DNA of 64,000 nucleotides from Archilochus colubris. Taxonomy: Eukaryota > Chordata > Aves > Apodiformes > Trochilidae. The stretch is taken from NCBI GenBank assembly GCA_023079485.1, contig CM041084.1, forward strand, positions 20,984,609 to 21,048,608, read 5' to 3'. A program made the position numbers and the translations under genes. Position 1 is the first letter of the stretch. Every line of letters begins with the position of its first letter. The notes beneath the pieces are model-generated. The model made no database searches. It worked only from the letters and a program-made list of their open reading frames with translations, and was not told the origin of the DNA. This document shows, piece after piece, positions 1-12,801 of this stretch.

Positions 1-637
1 AATGAGACTAATGATCTACTACAGTGATATTTTTTTCACAATAACAAACTGATTCATTGCTCATGTAAAGTTTGAGGAAGACCATTTTCCCAGTAACTAG
101 CTATCAAAAGGAAAAAATATCTCAGCAGCTGTGACAGAACTATTGAGTTATCTGTGAATCCCTCTCATTCTTAAATGAAGGGCTGCATTCACTTCATTGA
201 TTTTGAAGGAAGGAAGGAGGTGGCAAAGACATGAAACTTGAATTTGTTCCAACATCTGCTGAAAGCTTCTGGCTTCACTGCTGTTTCAAAGTGACTGTTT
301 CAGTATTTGCTGAGGCTGTACAACATCTTTCACTAGAGTGGTACAAACTGTACTATCCAAAGGCAATAGAATGCCAGTAAAAACTAAATCTTTTGTGGAA
401 ACCTTATGTCTTTGCCTGGCTTAGTCAGGAACCCTCAGGAGTAAAGTGGTTTTTAAGTTGGATTTTTTTATTATTAATTTCTATATCAAGTTTTGTTACG
501 TACATTAAGAAGCTTCTCTTTGTATGTAGAAAACCTCAGCCCTTATATACAGTTATAAGTATTCTAACTGAAGTAAATTCTTTGCTAACATATGAAGGAG
601 GCACAACTAAATCTGGGTTGGAATGGAAAAGGTAATT
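1..637. other. Intergenic or intronic DNA, no gene seen
   Basis: AT-leaning unique sequence. Open frames are short, lack an ATG at a sensible place, and show no domain or splice-bounded exon. No repeat family is recognised before the CR1 fragment that follows. Confidence 0.6.
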
Positions 638-785
638 CAGAGAATTGTAGAACTGTTTGGGTTTGAAGGGACTTTCTAGTTCCAACCCCCCTGCTATGAG
701 TAGGGACACCTCCCACTAAACCAGGCTGCTCAAGGTCTATCACCATTTACCCTTGTAAAAAGTCCCTCTCCAGATGATGTAGTGG
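638..785 (-). repeat. CR1 LINE 3'-end fragment
   Basis: Read on the plus strand this is the reverse complement of the end of an avian CR1: an eroded copy of the terminal ATTCTATG-type repeats, then TTTGGGTTTGAAGGGACTT, the TTCCAACCCCCCTGC block, and the GGGACACCTCCCACTA and CAGGCTGCTCAAGG blocks. These match the well-known order of the CR1 3' untranslated region. Only the last 150 bases or so of the element remain, the usual 5' truncation of CR1 copies, and divergence suggests an old insertion. It has no coding capacity. Confidence 0.88.
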
Positions 786-1789
786 AGACAACAGGGATCC
801 TATTTCAGTTTTCAGTTTTGCTTTAGGAAATGTTTGCTATTTTTAAAGTTTACTGTTTCTTTAACACTACATATAATTTATTATGGTACTAATGAAGCAA
901 CTAGACATTAGTAACAGTGATATTTGATGTAACAAGATATCACTAAAAAATAGATGAGGCAAGAACACAGGAGGAGGGGAGAGGATTGTGTTCCTCCCTC
1001 AGTTGGGCTGCTCCAGTGTCTGACTGGGAATCCTCTGCAGTTGCTCTCACAAGAGGGGAGAATCCAGACACCGTAGCAGCTCTCAGTCTTTTGGATGTGT
1101 CCCCTTTTTCTTAAAGATTTCTGCATCATCTCGCTCTGCTCTTTTAGGTGCTTCTTTTTTCATATTATTTCCTCCGTTGTCTCCTCCACACTCAACTGGT
1201 TTGGATCATAGTGATCTGATGCCATCTTTCCATCTGCTTCTTGTTTAGAAAGCTGAGGTTATCTCTTGTCTCATGAACATGTCTGCAGCTTTTCAGTAAT
1301 TCCCATGTGATTTATGAGATTCTACTTGAACTGGGGGGAAGGGGTGTTTAGTCTCCACCCGACTTTTCTAATGCCCATATATACACAAAAAATCAGTCCT
1401 ATGGTATCCATTACATGTTATTTCACTAAGCAACCAGCCAAGTCTTTGTTCTGTAATTTAGTAGAACAAAGTAAGCCTGAACTTTACCCTCCAGCCATTC
1501 TAAGCTAACAACATCTGTGTGAAGCCATTACATTTCCAGTACATCGACTCACTGAAATGTCTTTGAGAGCAAATCTTTCAAACTACGTTGTGGACTCTTA
1601 AGTGTCATTACTGCAGTTGATATTCTCAGTCAAGTGTATGCTGATTATATGTAGATTATGTTTAGCTAGTTTTATTATCTCAAAAATGCTCTTTCTGGAG
1701 AACGGGAATGAAGTGCAGGAAAAAATTTGAGTTGTCTTTTTCAAGCACACTCAAAAAGAGCATCAGCTTTTAACTATCACCCTCTCAAT
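786..1789. other. Unique non-coding DNA, nothing recognised
   Basis: Mixed-composition sequence without a convincing exon, repeat family or CpG enrichment. The short open frames on both strands look like chance. Confidence 0.5.
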
Positions 1790-2760
1790 TACCCTCTCCA
1801 AGGGACCTCCTTAGCAGGTCTACAGGAGAAGGGGAGGTGGCAGTGAGGGGCATCAGCACTACTGAGGAGGAGCAGTGCCAGGAAAGATGCAGATTGGCTC
1901 CCAAGCATGGCATTGGCCCAAACCTGGCATGGAGAGGGACCTCCTTGGCTGCCAGAGGAATGAGGGGCTCTGTGCTTGGCCTCCTTGTGTCCTCCCTGCA
2001 CTCTTTTCCTCTGTCTCAGTCCACTTGCCCTCCTTTCTTCCTGCAGGCAGGTGTCTTGCTGGCCCTTCATCTGCCTTGCAGCTCCTCCCTCGCCTTGCAG
2101 CCACAATTCCCCGGCCCTCCCACACAGCAGGAGCTCCCCAGCTCTCTCCCTGCACTCCTGACTTCACCAGTTGTTTCTGGCCCTGTGATGTGTTTCCAGC
2201 TGGGCACTACAGGTCTCCCAAAGGCTTGTGTCATCCCATGGCTAACCCCAATCTCCTTTCCAGAGAGCTCTGGGCAGAGCCCAATCCTGTCAGAAAAGAT
2301 ACCGTGTAATTTTTGCAGGGCTGCTGAGTGGTTATAAGAGGAGCAGCTTGCAATGGCCAAGTCACAGATAGCCAAGCACACACTGGGGACAGCATACCCC
2401 GAGCCAGTTACATCCTGCTGTTTCACACACATATATCTTCCTGATGATAAACCATCTCTCTGGTCTTCTCTTGTTGCTCCATGTAGCATTTCTTGCCCTG
2501 ATTTTCTTTCTGGGCTCATCTCCCATGTACCAGAGCTATGTCCTGGCCTGTTCCTTACAGACCAACCCTTAAAGCAGCCTCTCCCAGTGACCTTTCTCTG
2601 GCTGAGCTCTTCCTCTTGGCCACTAAAGCAGCCCTGATTCCCACACCTGCCCCTGTAGTATGTACCCTGAAGCTTTATTAACAGTTTCTCCACCCCGGGC
2701 TCTACAGCTTCCTCTGGGTCCACTGCTGTTACCAGCACACATCAGGACATGGGAGGGAAG
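1790..2760. other. GC-raised, CpG-poor tract of unknown nature
   Basis: This kilobase is richer in G and C than its surroundings but has few CpG dinucleotides, so it is not a CpG island. Frames are open on both strands, the longest about 223 codons on the minus strand (2067-2738), with no domain I recognise and no ATG start at its left limit. The minus strand shows an AATAAA at about 2677-2682. A decayed LTR or another old interspersed repeat would explain the base composition, but no terminal sequence could be fixed. I see no direct support for a protein gene. Confidence 0.35.
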
Positions 2761-5700
2761 GGATGGCCTTGTGCAGGGCAGAACTCGGGCAGACACTGTC
2801 TGTTCATTGCTTTGGCCACAAACTTCATGTGATTTTTAGCAAAGCACTTCATCCCTCATATCCTCATCTGCAGCAGGGCCACGAAAGAGCAGTGCCAGAT
2901 ACATTTTGAAGATAATAAACTTAAGGTGAAAACCAGATCTCTCCTTTTTCTCTCAGGCTGAAGCAAACCTACAATGCTGTATCAATGCTGGATAACGTCA
3001 CCCTCCAGGGAGCAGTTCAAGTGCCTGTATTGGAGAAGAATGAGACTGCTCCCTTTCTTTCCCCACAGACCCATAAAACCATATAGGGTTATTTTTTAGC
3101 TGCTTGTGCCTGCTTTATTAGGGGCACCAGTTATAACTAGTGAAATAAAGTAAAACCAAGTTGATAAGGAAAATAGTTGGGGCTGCTGTGATTTAAGCTA
3201 TATATTCATCTCAGGCCTGCTGAAAAGGTCTGCTTATTCCATTATCATCAGTCCAGGCACATATAAAACTACTGAAATGTCATACAAGTAATAGTTTTCC
3301 AAGCTGTTGTGTAGAACAGTTCAGGTGGGAAGACCTATTTATATTAAATACTTCTCTTTTCAACTTTGGATACATGGCCATTAAAGGGATTGGTTTTCTT
3401 TTGATCAGAGTTATCTAGGTAGTGGCAGAAGGTGAAGTAACTGAGGCAATGAATCCCTGGGTGCCCTCTGAAAAATCAGACCTGCCTGAAGCTGAGCAAT
3501 TAGAAACGTGATAACACTTGAAAATCTTGGCCCGGGTATAGCCTTTTGTTAAGCCTAGCAGGATCACTTCATATTGACATCCAAAGCTTCTGTGAAATAA
3601 CCATGAGTACAAAGAGGGTAGCAGTGGAGCTTGTGTGTTAATGCTGCATTTCCTTGTTTTGGATGGTTTATGTCACAGATGTAAAGATGATGTCAAAAGC
3701 TTTTGAGGAAGCTGTCTTTTCAGCATACTGATAATGTTACAGCTTAAAAAGACAGATAGGAAAATCAGTCCCTTACATTCCCCTCCTAGTCCGGAATTTT
3801 TGCTCCCAGAGACAGCAGGCAACAGCAGGCAAACAAGTCAAATGCTGGTGCTCAAAGTAGAAATTAAGCATTTTTCTAAACTATCCTACAGTTTCCACTG
3901 TTCCATCTGTCAAATGCTTCCACCAGGGGCTGCAGGGAAGTGCAAAATGTGGATGTTGCCTATACTATGTACTAAGCACAGAGCAAATTGGTGGCACAGA
4001 AAGCCTGCTCTTCAAGTATAAAATACGGGGCAGCAGATTGATAGAATAAAACAGGAAGCATATGGAAACAATGGCACAATTATGAACAGCACAATGAGCA
4101 ACGCTCATTGCACACCAAGGTCATAAGCAGACTTCCTATTCTGGATGCCTAAATTGGGCGTATTAATACCTAAATAGCAGCCTTCTGGCCCATCAAGGCA
4201 ATCCAGAGCATCTCTCCTAGTTACTACAATGCCTTACCCAGCTGGTGGAAGTGACAGCTGTGGGTTTGCTCTCCAGCAACTCCCTTGAGCCCATCTGGCA
4301 ACACTTGAGACTGCTGCCAAGGAGGAAGCAGCAGGAGCCAACCTGAGATTTTTCCCTCCCTCGCTGAGAGCTGAGGCACTGAGAGCCACCAGGATGCACT
4401 GTCCCAAGGCCACATCTTCAGTAGAGCACTGGGTGTGCAAGGTGGGGGATGTAAGGTGCCAGAGGCTGTGCCCAGGAGCTTATCTCAGCTCTGTGTTCCT
4501 TGCTCTGCTCTCGACTGTACTGCAGTTTGCAGCAGCACATAGTGCAGTGGGACCATAGTGCTGCAGGAAGAGGGAGGGGCAGGGTCTGGCTGGCATCCAC
4601 CAATTGGACTGATCTAGAACTAGAAAGTTATAGTCTGTATTCATAGGAGTGAGTGGTTTGCACCTTTTATATTACAAAATACACAAGTAGGCCAAAAGCA
4701 TAGGCTTTTGCCCACCCCAGGATGGTCCTCTCTCTCTGCCTGCCAGAAGAACACTCAGTTGATCCTGAATGTCCAACATCCTTTTCTGCATGAATGGCAC
4801 TGGTGTCCTGGGAGGGATGAATGGTGTCTCTTCCCAGACATGTCCATCACCTAGTTACACTCCTCTGAGAAATAAATGGTTATTCAGGTCCTGAGAGTTG
4901 AATAAAGTCTAGCATCCACTTTCTCTTCTTTGTCATTGAGTGTGATGCCTAAGGGGCTGTTATACATGCAGTGTCCCTCTCCCTCTTGGTCCTTTCCTGA
5001 CCCTGTCAGTGTGAGACGCAGTCTGAACAGGCTTAGTAGCTCCCACAGACTTGAAGTTATTCTGAATGAGTTACAAAACCTCTGGCAATTAAGTGTTGAT
5101 GCTGCTACACTGCTGAGTATGTGCAGTAAAGAGTAAACACATAGAGAAAGCAGCAGGAGAACAAGCTTTGTTAAGGTTGGATACATCCACAGGCTGGCAG
5201 CCCCAACTTGTATGTGGTACAAATTTCTCTGTTGATCTAAAGCTCCTAAATTGCTCTTATATCAGCCCTAGGTTTGCTAACAATCTAAATGTTCTCAATA
5301 ACAAATGAACTCAAAGAAGCCTGGAATTCGAACTATTTTGTTTGAGCTTCCCAGTGAATGTTATGGAAATTTTACAGCCTTGCCATGTTCTGCTAATCAT
5401 TTAGGAATGTAACTTGTCAGGTGCTCAGAAACTTTTTCACGTTTCTTTCCTAAACATACTGGACAAAATTTTTCCAATTTGACTGCACAAGCACCTGTAT
5501 TTGCACTTAAATCAGTATCTTGTTCTGTCACACTCTGAATCCCTTATTTCCCCAAAGCAGCCACTCTAGATATCTACATATGGTTTTAGGGACCTAACTT
5601 TTGGCAGTGGAATGCATGTTTGTGATACTTTCACATGTTTTAAATAAACCAGACCAAAGAAAAAGGGGGAAGAAGAAAATACTAAAAACAATACTCTGTA

Positions 5701-7562
5701 GGATATCTATGTGTCAACATAAAATAATGGAATAATTAATTCCTGCCTATTGCATCTGTGTAGGCAGATTTTTCTTTCAAATGTGAATTATTGAAAAAGT
5801 AGTTCAGACAGTGGAAAAGAACTATTGTATCTCACACCTACCAAAATGGCATGTTCCACACTGAGATTTTTGCCATGGAGATTGAAGTGCCCATCATGCC
5901 TCAGCAGAAGATCTTCACATGCTCTCATATCCTATCTTCTATTTCTAGGCCTTCTCAAAACTGGTTTGGTGTTGCCAATCAGTAAAGGCTTTCATGTTTA
6001 CTGTTCTTATGGTATTGACTTAATGGTACCTATTCCTGGACCAGAAAATTAAACTTAGTGTGTCCACAGCTTCTGAAACTTCCTTCTGGGGCTTGTTTTA
6101 CCAAAGGGTGCAGGAGCAGCAGCCCAAGGGCACTGACCAGCTCTAGACATCAGACCCACTCTGCAAACTAACAGGAGGCTTCTGGGTGAAGAAAAAGTTA
6201 ATGGCAAGATGCTACATTTGGCAACACCTAGGAGATGTCCAGTGTTGATGGAAGTAGATATTACTTGGTTTGGCTATTTTATTTTAATGGAGTTCATTTG
6301 TAAGCTTACAAGTACACTATGCTTGTCAGCTCACCCACAATCTCAGGAAAAGCCAAATATTTGCCTGGAGTTCCCACAAAAGCTGTGCTCTACCCCTCTG
6401 TTCAGAGAAAATAAAACCACGGAGTTTTTCTTTCCCTACAAAGTACAGTACATCAGCAGTGTCGTAAAAGGGAGTGGTAAAACACTATCTGAATATTTTG
6501 AGACTATTACTGTGATTTCTCCATCCAGTAGACTAAAGCTTGTAGAAAGAAAAAAAAATGGTTATACTTTCTTGCAAGGAAGGGCATGGCTATGGGTGCA
6601 CACACAGCTCCTCTGGTGATTTTGGTTAAAAGACAGTGTATCTCAGTCAACACTTCAGCTTTTACCACTGTGCTGTTACTCACCAGAAGAGCCAAACAGC
6701 AGAGCCCTCTGGGGTCCCCTCAGCATTGCCCATAGTCATAGGGTCAGATAGAGCTCCCAGGCTGGGGAACTAAAGGTGTTTCCCTGTTTTGTCAGGCCAA
6801 GGTAGATGTTAAGCTGTAGTGACCCTCCAGTCACGAGGAGTGGGAAATGCTCTTCTTCACACAAAGACCTGAAGAGAATGTACCTATGCCCAAAACTTAA
6901 GCTAAAATCCGGAATTAATATCGTACTCCCACCAGGAGAACACTTAAGAAGTGTTACAATTGAGTGCTGTCACTAAGTACTTTCTTTCTGCTCCAGAGAG
7001 CAACTACAGAGAGGCATGAGAGCTGTGGGCCTGCCTCAGCCTGGTACGTACACGTTTGCTGTGATCAAAGCCTCCCAGGCAGGATGTGTGCAGCACCTTT
7101 GGACTTCAGCCTGGCCCAGAGTTTGCAGCAGGAGCTACAGAGGTCACAAAGCTCCTTGTTCAGGCCATAAATTGAAGGAAGATTTCCCTTCTGTGTACAC
7201 ACCAGTACAAGAATACTCCTCTCCCATGCAATGTTAGGCAAGAAGATGAATTTCACCTAGACAGGGGCATCTGATGGGGCTTAGCACTTCCATGACTTTG
7301 TGTCTGTGACTCAGCTCAGGGCTGTAGTTGGTTGTTCTATAAAGCCTTCTTCATTCTTTACATTCAGTACTTCTCAGTTTGGTTTAAACCTACCAAAAAT
7401 CTTTCCATGTTTTTCTTCCTTACAAGGAAAATAAACTTGTAAAGAGGGAGAAGTGAAGGGTTACATCTGGAGAGAGTTATGGCTCCGGCTCAAAGGGACA
7501 ACTGGAATGCCTGCAATGCGGAAGTTTCTTCCATGGAACCATTCTTTTCTTGGGAAGCACAG

Positions 7563-7640
7563 ATGCTGCTGTTGCTGCTGCTGTTCACAGAGTGCTGCCC
7601 CAGTGCTGCAGTGGGGGACAGCAGCAGCATCCCTGCTGAG
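7563..7640. repeat. CTG/CAG-rich low-complexity patch
   Basis: The plus strand shows GCTGCTGTTGCTGCTGCTG and then, some 35 bases later, GACAGCAGCAGCATC, so CTG and CAG runs face each other and could pair as a hairpin. The plus frame here gives a leucine run, but it has no supported start and no splice context. It is short and interrupted, so unlikely to be highly unstable. Confidence 0.6.
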
Positions 7641-10600
7641 AGCACAGGGGTGATTTATGTCAGTGCTACCTACTCAGCCTCACAGGCATCATCAGGAGTA
7701 TCTCAGCCTCAGAAACTTTACTGGTCTTGAAGCTACTTATAAGAAGCCACAGTCATAATAGTAGCAGGCAATTTTATATTTGGCTAATTCTGATACTTTC
7801 TGGTACATATTTCTGACAAGCTGTGTGCTTGCAAACCCCACTGAAGCCAGCTGGGATCAGGAGTGCTTGGCAGAGAAAAATACTCCTTGCCTAGATGGGG
7901 GTTTGGAGATCAGCAGTACTGAGTGTGACAGAACCTCAGAGCATCATTCATCTGTTACCAACATTATGTTGGAGGGTGACATCTTCCAGCTTCAGGCTTA
8001 ACTTTGAATTTTAAGGACAATATGGGTTGAAGAAACAGAGAAGGAAAATATGTTTCTTTAGTCTAAATTAATGATGTGAAGGCTGGAGAAATATATGCAC
8101 AGAGGATCTGGCCTGCATCTCTTGCCTTGCATGTCTAGGATATCAGTCTGACCACAATTTGCAAGGGTTGGTCTTTTTTTGTTTCACGAAGGTGAATGAT
8201 ACACAGTTCCAAACCATTTGCTTCTCAAACTGATGTAGTTTGTCATTAAATATTTTTAAAACAAATGCTTGATTTCTGATCCTGAAATTCAAGAGCTTAT
8301 CTGCATCTGGTTTTATTTTTTAATCCCTCTTTAGAAGAAGAAACCTACCCAGATACTTAACTGCTTAAAAACAACTCTTGTTCTGAAAAGAAAGGCCAAT
8401 GTTTGAAGCCCTTATTATTTATTAAGCAAAAGTCACAAAAATATTTAAATAATGTGGTATCTGTAAAACCATTCTCTCTGAAATTTTTTACACATACAGC
8501 TTGTAAGTTTGTTAGTTTATAAACAAACTAATTTTGGTAGAATGAAAGCCTGAGAAGAGCAAAAAAAAAAATCTTTGAGGCAATTTGCAGTGGCAGATTT
8601 TTTTTTCTTTCAATTCATAATGCTTATAGTTTTTGTGATGTATAATATCCCGCATATAGTTCTTGTTTAGCTTTTCCCACAAGTGTGCCAGACTCAGGAG
8701 AAGGTTCTATGAAGTAACATTGAGCTCTACTTGTTTTTAAAAACGCTGTTGAGTGGAGAACAGAAACTACCCTTCCACATTATAGATCTTTTTTTTTTTG
8801 TCTTAGATAGTCTGGCTTCTGTTCGCCATCACTTTTTCTTCCCTTTCTAAACTTGTCTAACTTGTCTAATACAGAACAACACTATTCCAAAGTGAAAGTA
8901 CTGATTAAGAGAAGAAATTGCTATTCACATGAGTGTTTAGTGTATTTTTTTAAAGAGTTGTGAGCAGAACAGCTACCAGTGTTCCAGATGAGCAACATCT
9001 GCAACACATCGAGCAACTTGCTTTTCAAACACTCCCATGTGTGCTTGACTTGTTCCTGTACCATCTCCAGTAACTAGTCCTGGTAGTTACATGTGTCACC
9101 AGAATGGGTGTGGAGGAGAAATAGTGTCTAAGAAAGATGAAAAACACCATAGAAAAACTATGACAGAGACATGGAAATCTTTTATCAACCTTGAAAAAAA
9201 AACATTGGTCCCACATGACAGCTATGATAACATTGGCCTGGCAGTCCATCGTCATGAAACTAAAGACTATACTGTGCCTCAGATTCATTCTTGAGTGCTT
9301 ATCTGCATATCTTGAATATCCAAGTACACAGAAATTAATTACACACTACATTAAATTCATCTGACAGATATTCTGATTAGGGGTTTTTCCAGATACTTAG
9401 TTTTCCTCACTGTTGAAAATCCATGTCCTATTTGCAGTCCAAGTCTGTTTAACTTCACAAAAAGTGCTTCAACTTCTTACATGTCTCTTTTGGATGAGGA
9501 GCTTGATATCAATCTATTATATCAACATCAGTATTTTATATATATTAATATTATACTAATGCTTCTGTTTCCTATGTGATTATTAATAGAAACAGCTAGT
9601 ATCATGGGAGCAAAACAGGATTCCTCCTAGAAATACACCTACACAGTGAGGACACTCCTTTGCCAATGTTCTTCTGCTTCCAAATGATATTTTGACACAC
9701 ATTGTCTGTTTAGTTGGTAATACACTCCACGTGGGCCATGCTGATTCTGATCGAAGCTACTCTGCAATCAAAGTATCCTACAATATCATGTTTTAAGAAG
9801 TCAGCCTTCTATCAGTGCTGCAACTGAAAAAATTCAAATAAATGTATAGTCTCATTTTTAAGATATAGATAGGCAAGAACAGTTTCACATCAATACATGT
9901 TGACCGGCAAAAAATCTGTTATCTGCACAATCAACACACTAATGAGCTGTATAGCAGCCAGCTGAGAAGCCAGAGCCATTATCCACACAGAACATAGAGC
10001 TACTCAGGAAACTACAAGACTTACTGCAGATGGAAGTGCTTCATAGAAGTGCTTCCTTTTGACTGGCTGAACCCTAACAGTTAATGCAAGATCTGCTCTT
10101 GAACTACTGAGGTGACATCCAGCAAGGAAGGCACTCATTATTAATATTTTACCCACACTAAGAAAATGTGTACCACTGGCAGGGACAGTTTTAGTCAGTC
10201 CCAATGGCAAAGATAACCCTGTTTCCTTCTCTGGTACAAAATAGGTTCCTGTGCCCAAGTCAGTTCTCTCTGTGCCCTGGGTTTGTAAATCTTCTCTGCT
10301 TTAAAGAAATGTGCTTAGACATGTAATGCATTGTTCTGAAACAGCTGTTGGGTGCATTAGTAGGAGCATAATTCAGGGAAATGGTGTGCTGTGGCAAATA
10401 GAGCAGCAGAAGTATGTGAGCATCTGTGCCACAAAATTTCTGGACTTCTTAGTCAATTCTAGAAGGGAATTAATCTTTGAAGGTACTAATTTTGATGGGA
10501 ATTCTCAGCTATACAAAGCTCAGGTTTGTCATCACAAAGTCAGAGCTGCTACCAAAAGCTCCCTTCTTCTCTCCAGATGGAAAGCAATGGAGGGTGGGAA

Positions 10601-12228
10601 GAAGGGGTATCATGTCCTTGTGAATATCTTGGCCAGGGCGGAAGAGCAGCAGCTGTGAGCTCTTCAGCTCTCCTCTTGGTAATGAAAGTGGAAAGAGAAC
10701 TGGGAACCTGGAAGTTAATGAGCATTCTCACTCCATTTCTGACTTCCTGATGTTAGAAACACAAAATACAGCAGAAGATACAATGTCTGTATGGCATTTC
10801 TGTTGTCAATATGTTAAGAATTACAACTATGTATGCAGACACAATGAAACTTAAAATGGGTGCATCTGTACTGCAACAGTTTGGCCTTTATTACTAAAAT
10901 GAAAAACAACCATGGAATTATTTTTCATGACACGAATAAATCTGGCATCCAGCACAGGTTTCAGTAGAATAGGAGGATGACTTAATTGTGCAATAAGGAT
11001 CCTAATTTGGCAGAGCTTCTACAGGTTTTTCTTTGGGAAAGGCTTCTTACCAAGATGGCTATCTGGAATCCTTCTTGTCTTTTCTGTTCCTTAGGGTTTT
11101 TTATTAAAGAAAATGTTTTAAAATTCTAAATATAATAGAAATTTTTACTATACATTTTCAGACTCAGATGTGCCCCAGGTTCTATGCTCCCCAACACAGA
11201 CTGCCAGGCAGCAGGAGGGAGTACTGCTTCTTTATGAAGTGGAATTCTTGTTTCATCTTTTTCACTCCTCTGTCCATCCAGATTACTTCTGTATTGAGAA
11301 CATAATTTAGAGCATTTATTTCTTTCCCTCAGGCCAGAAGACATTTTTTAAGGGTAATCTTCATAAATAATACTTGGCATAAATAAGTGTGCTGCAGAAG
11401 CTGAATTGTTGTGATGCTTTTTCACCCAGGTGGCCTGTAAATGAACAGTCTCATGGAAGAGGTCTCATCACTGGGGCATGAAGCCAGGTCAGCAGTTGAG
11501 ATATTTTATTTAGGTAATGATGGTGGGATGGTTTCCTCAGGTGTGACAGACAATCCGAGGCAGACACTGCATATCCAAGTCCTACTAACGCCTGGTGATC
11601 ATACTAATATCCTGATACACATTACTGTGTCCTGATATGCCATGGCCATGCACAGCAAAGGAGACCTCACAGTAAAGGAGCTGGCTTCAAAGTGCACAGT
11701 GAAACACCAGCCCAGCCCAGTGGTGCTCAGCACCACCAGTGGCACAGCCCCACCATGCTGTGAGAGCTGCTCCTCCCTCTTCACTCCCACTAACACACAT
11801 CACACTGATAGAAATGACAAATGTGTTGAGGGGAATGAGATCAGATAAGGACTAGGATGGAGGAGGCAGAAAGAGACTACACTCCTTCTGCTGAATTGTC
11901 ATCACTGAAGCATCTGCGTTGTGTCTGGGTGTGCTAATGATCTCTTCTCTGAAGCCCCACAATGAAACAATTAGGGCTGATAAATCATAAGGGTTGGTGT
12001 TTTGTTTTGTTTGTTAAGATCCCAGATGTGATGGGGCAAAAAGAATTTAAAAAGAAAAAGATAAAAGAATGGACACTTTATCTTACCTTAAATCTTCTGA
12101 GTGCTGACACAAAGAGACCTGTAACTTTAAAAAGATAGTGAAGTCCCAGAAAATACAAAAAGAGCATTTTTTTCCCATTTTTGTCTGGATTCCAGCTCAC
12201 ACTCAGGATATTCCTCATGACTCTCTCC

Positions 12229-12245
12229 TTTTTTTTGGGGGGGGG
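12229..12245. repeat. Poly-T/poly-G junction tract
   Basis: Eight T residues are followed directly by nine G residues. It is a low-complexity tract, possibly the remains of a retroposed tail or a slippage site, and no element could be defined around it. Confidence 0.6.
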
Positions 12246-12668
12246 AGAAAGGAGCCTAGTCTTTAGGAGCCATGTATATAAGTTCTTGACCGATGAAGAA
12301 ATCCTTTATGCGCATATGAGCTTGTTCATCCAATAAAAAGTCATTTTAAAAAATCAAACTATAAATTATAGAATGATTTCATTGCAAAGGTTAGGGGAAA
12401 GTCAGAACCATTTGCTAATATTTATTCTTTCCCTCTCTAGAACATGCTCAATTAAAAGACAGTATGTATTGGGGGCTTTTCCAGATGTATTTGTACACTC
12501 TGTCTCCCATACCCTCACGCAGAGGTAGGAAGCAGAGTACATACTGTTTATAAAGCTGAAGTTGGACAAACCATCTGCAACACAGTCTGGTTGCCCTAAG
12601 CCTCCACCCATCTCACAAACTGACTGCTTTGATAGCTGATCCTGGCATTTCCAGTTTGTTTGCTACAG

Positions 12669-12801
12669 AGATTTTTCCAAACGAGGAACAGACTGGAGGA
12701 GCTGGGTGCCAACTGCACCACTGCCCTGGGGGATCTGAAGCAGCTCCACACCTTTAAGAGACCTGTGAAGACTGGACTGAGAAGTTTACAAATACGAAAT
12801 G
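12669..12801 (+). other. Orphan exon-like segment (candidate exon)
   Basis: The segment has an acceptor-like left edge (TTTCCAGTTTGTTTGCTACAG, AG ending at 12668) and a very strong donor at its right edge (ATG|GTAAGTC, GT at 12802). One frame stays open across all 133 bases (44 codons plus one base, starting RFFQTRNRLEELGANCTTAL), while the other two forward frames are closed by stops. The peptide is charged, leucine-containing and fits no family I recognise. The length is not a multiple of three, so skipping would shift frame. It could be an internal exon of a gene whose other exons lie outside the window, an exon of a non-coding RNA, or a chance pair of splice signals. Confidence 0.3.

Larger units (their letters stand above)
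2761..12668. other. Long gene-free stretch
   Basis: About 10 kb of AT-leaning DNA. I see no exon with good splice signals, no RNA gene and no clear transposon. Local items are a CTG/CAG-rich patch at 7563-7640, an AT-rich patch near 9530-9560, and a T-run joined to a G-run at 12229-12245. A CTCF-like string, CCACCAGGGGCTGCAG, lies at about 3920-3935; it lacks one G of the usual core, so it is only suggestive. Confidence 0.5.

Noticed and set aside
3920..3935. CTCF-like CCACCAGGGGCTGCAG
   Set aside because: One G of the core run is missing, so the match is weaker than the promoter site; kept only as a remark.
7453..7730. Leucine-run frame that resembles a signal peptide
   Set aside because: The leucines come from the CTG patch; no supported start, exon edge or promoter is nearby.
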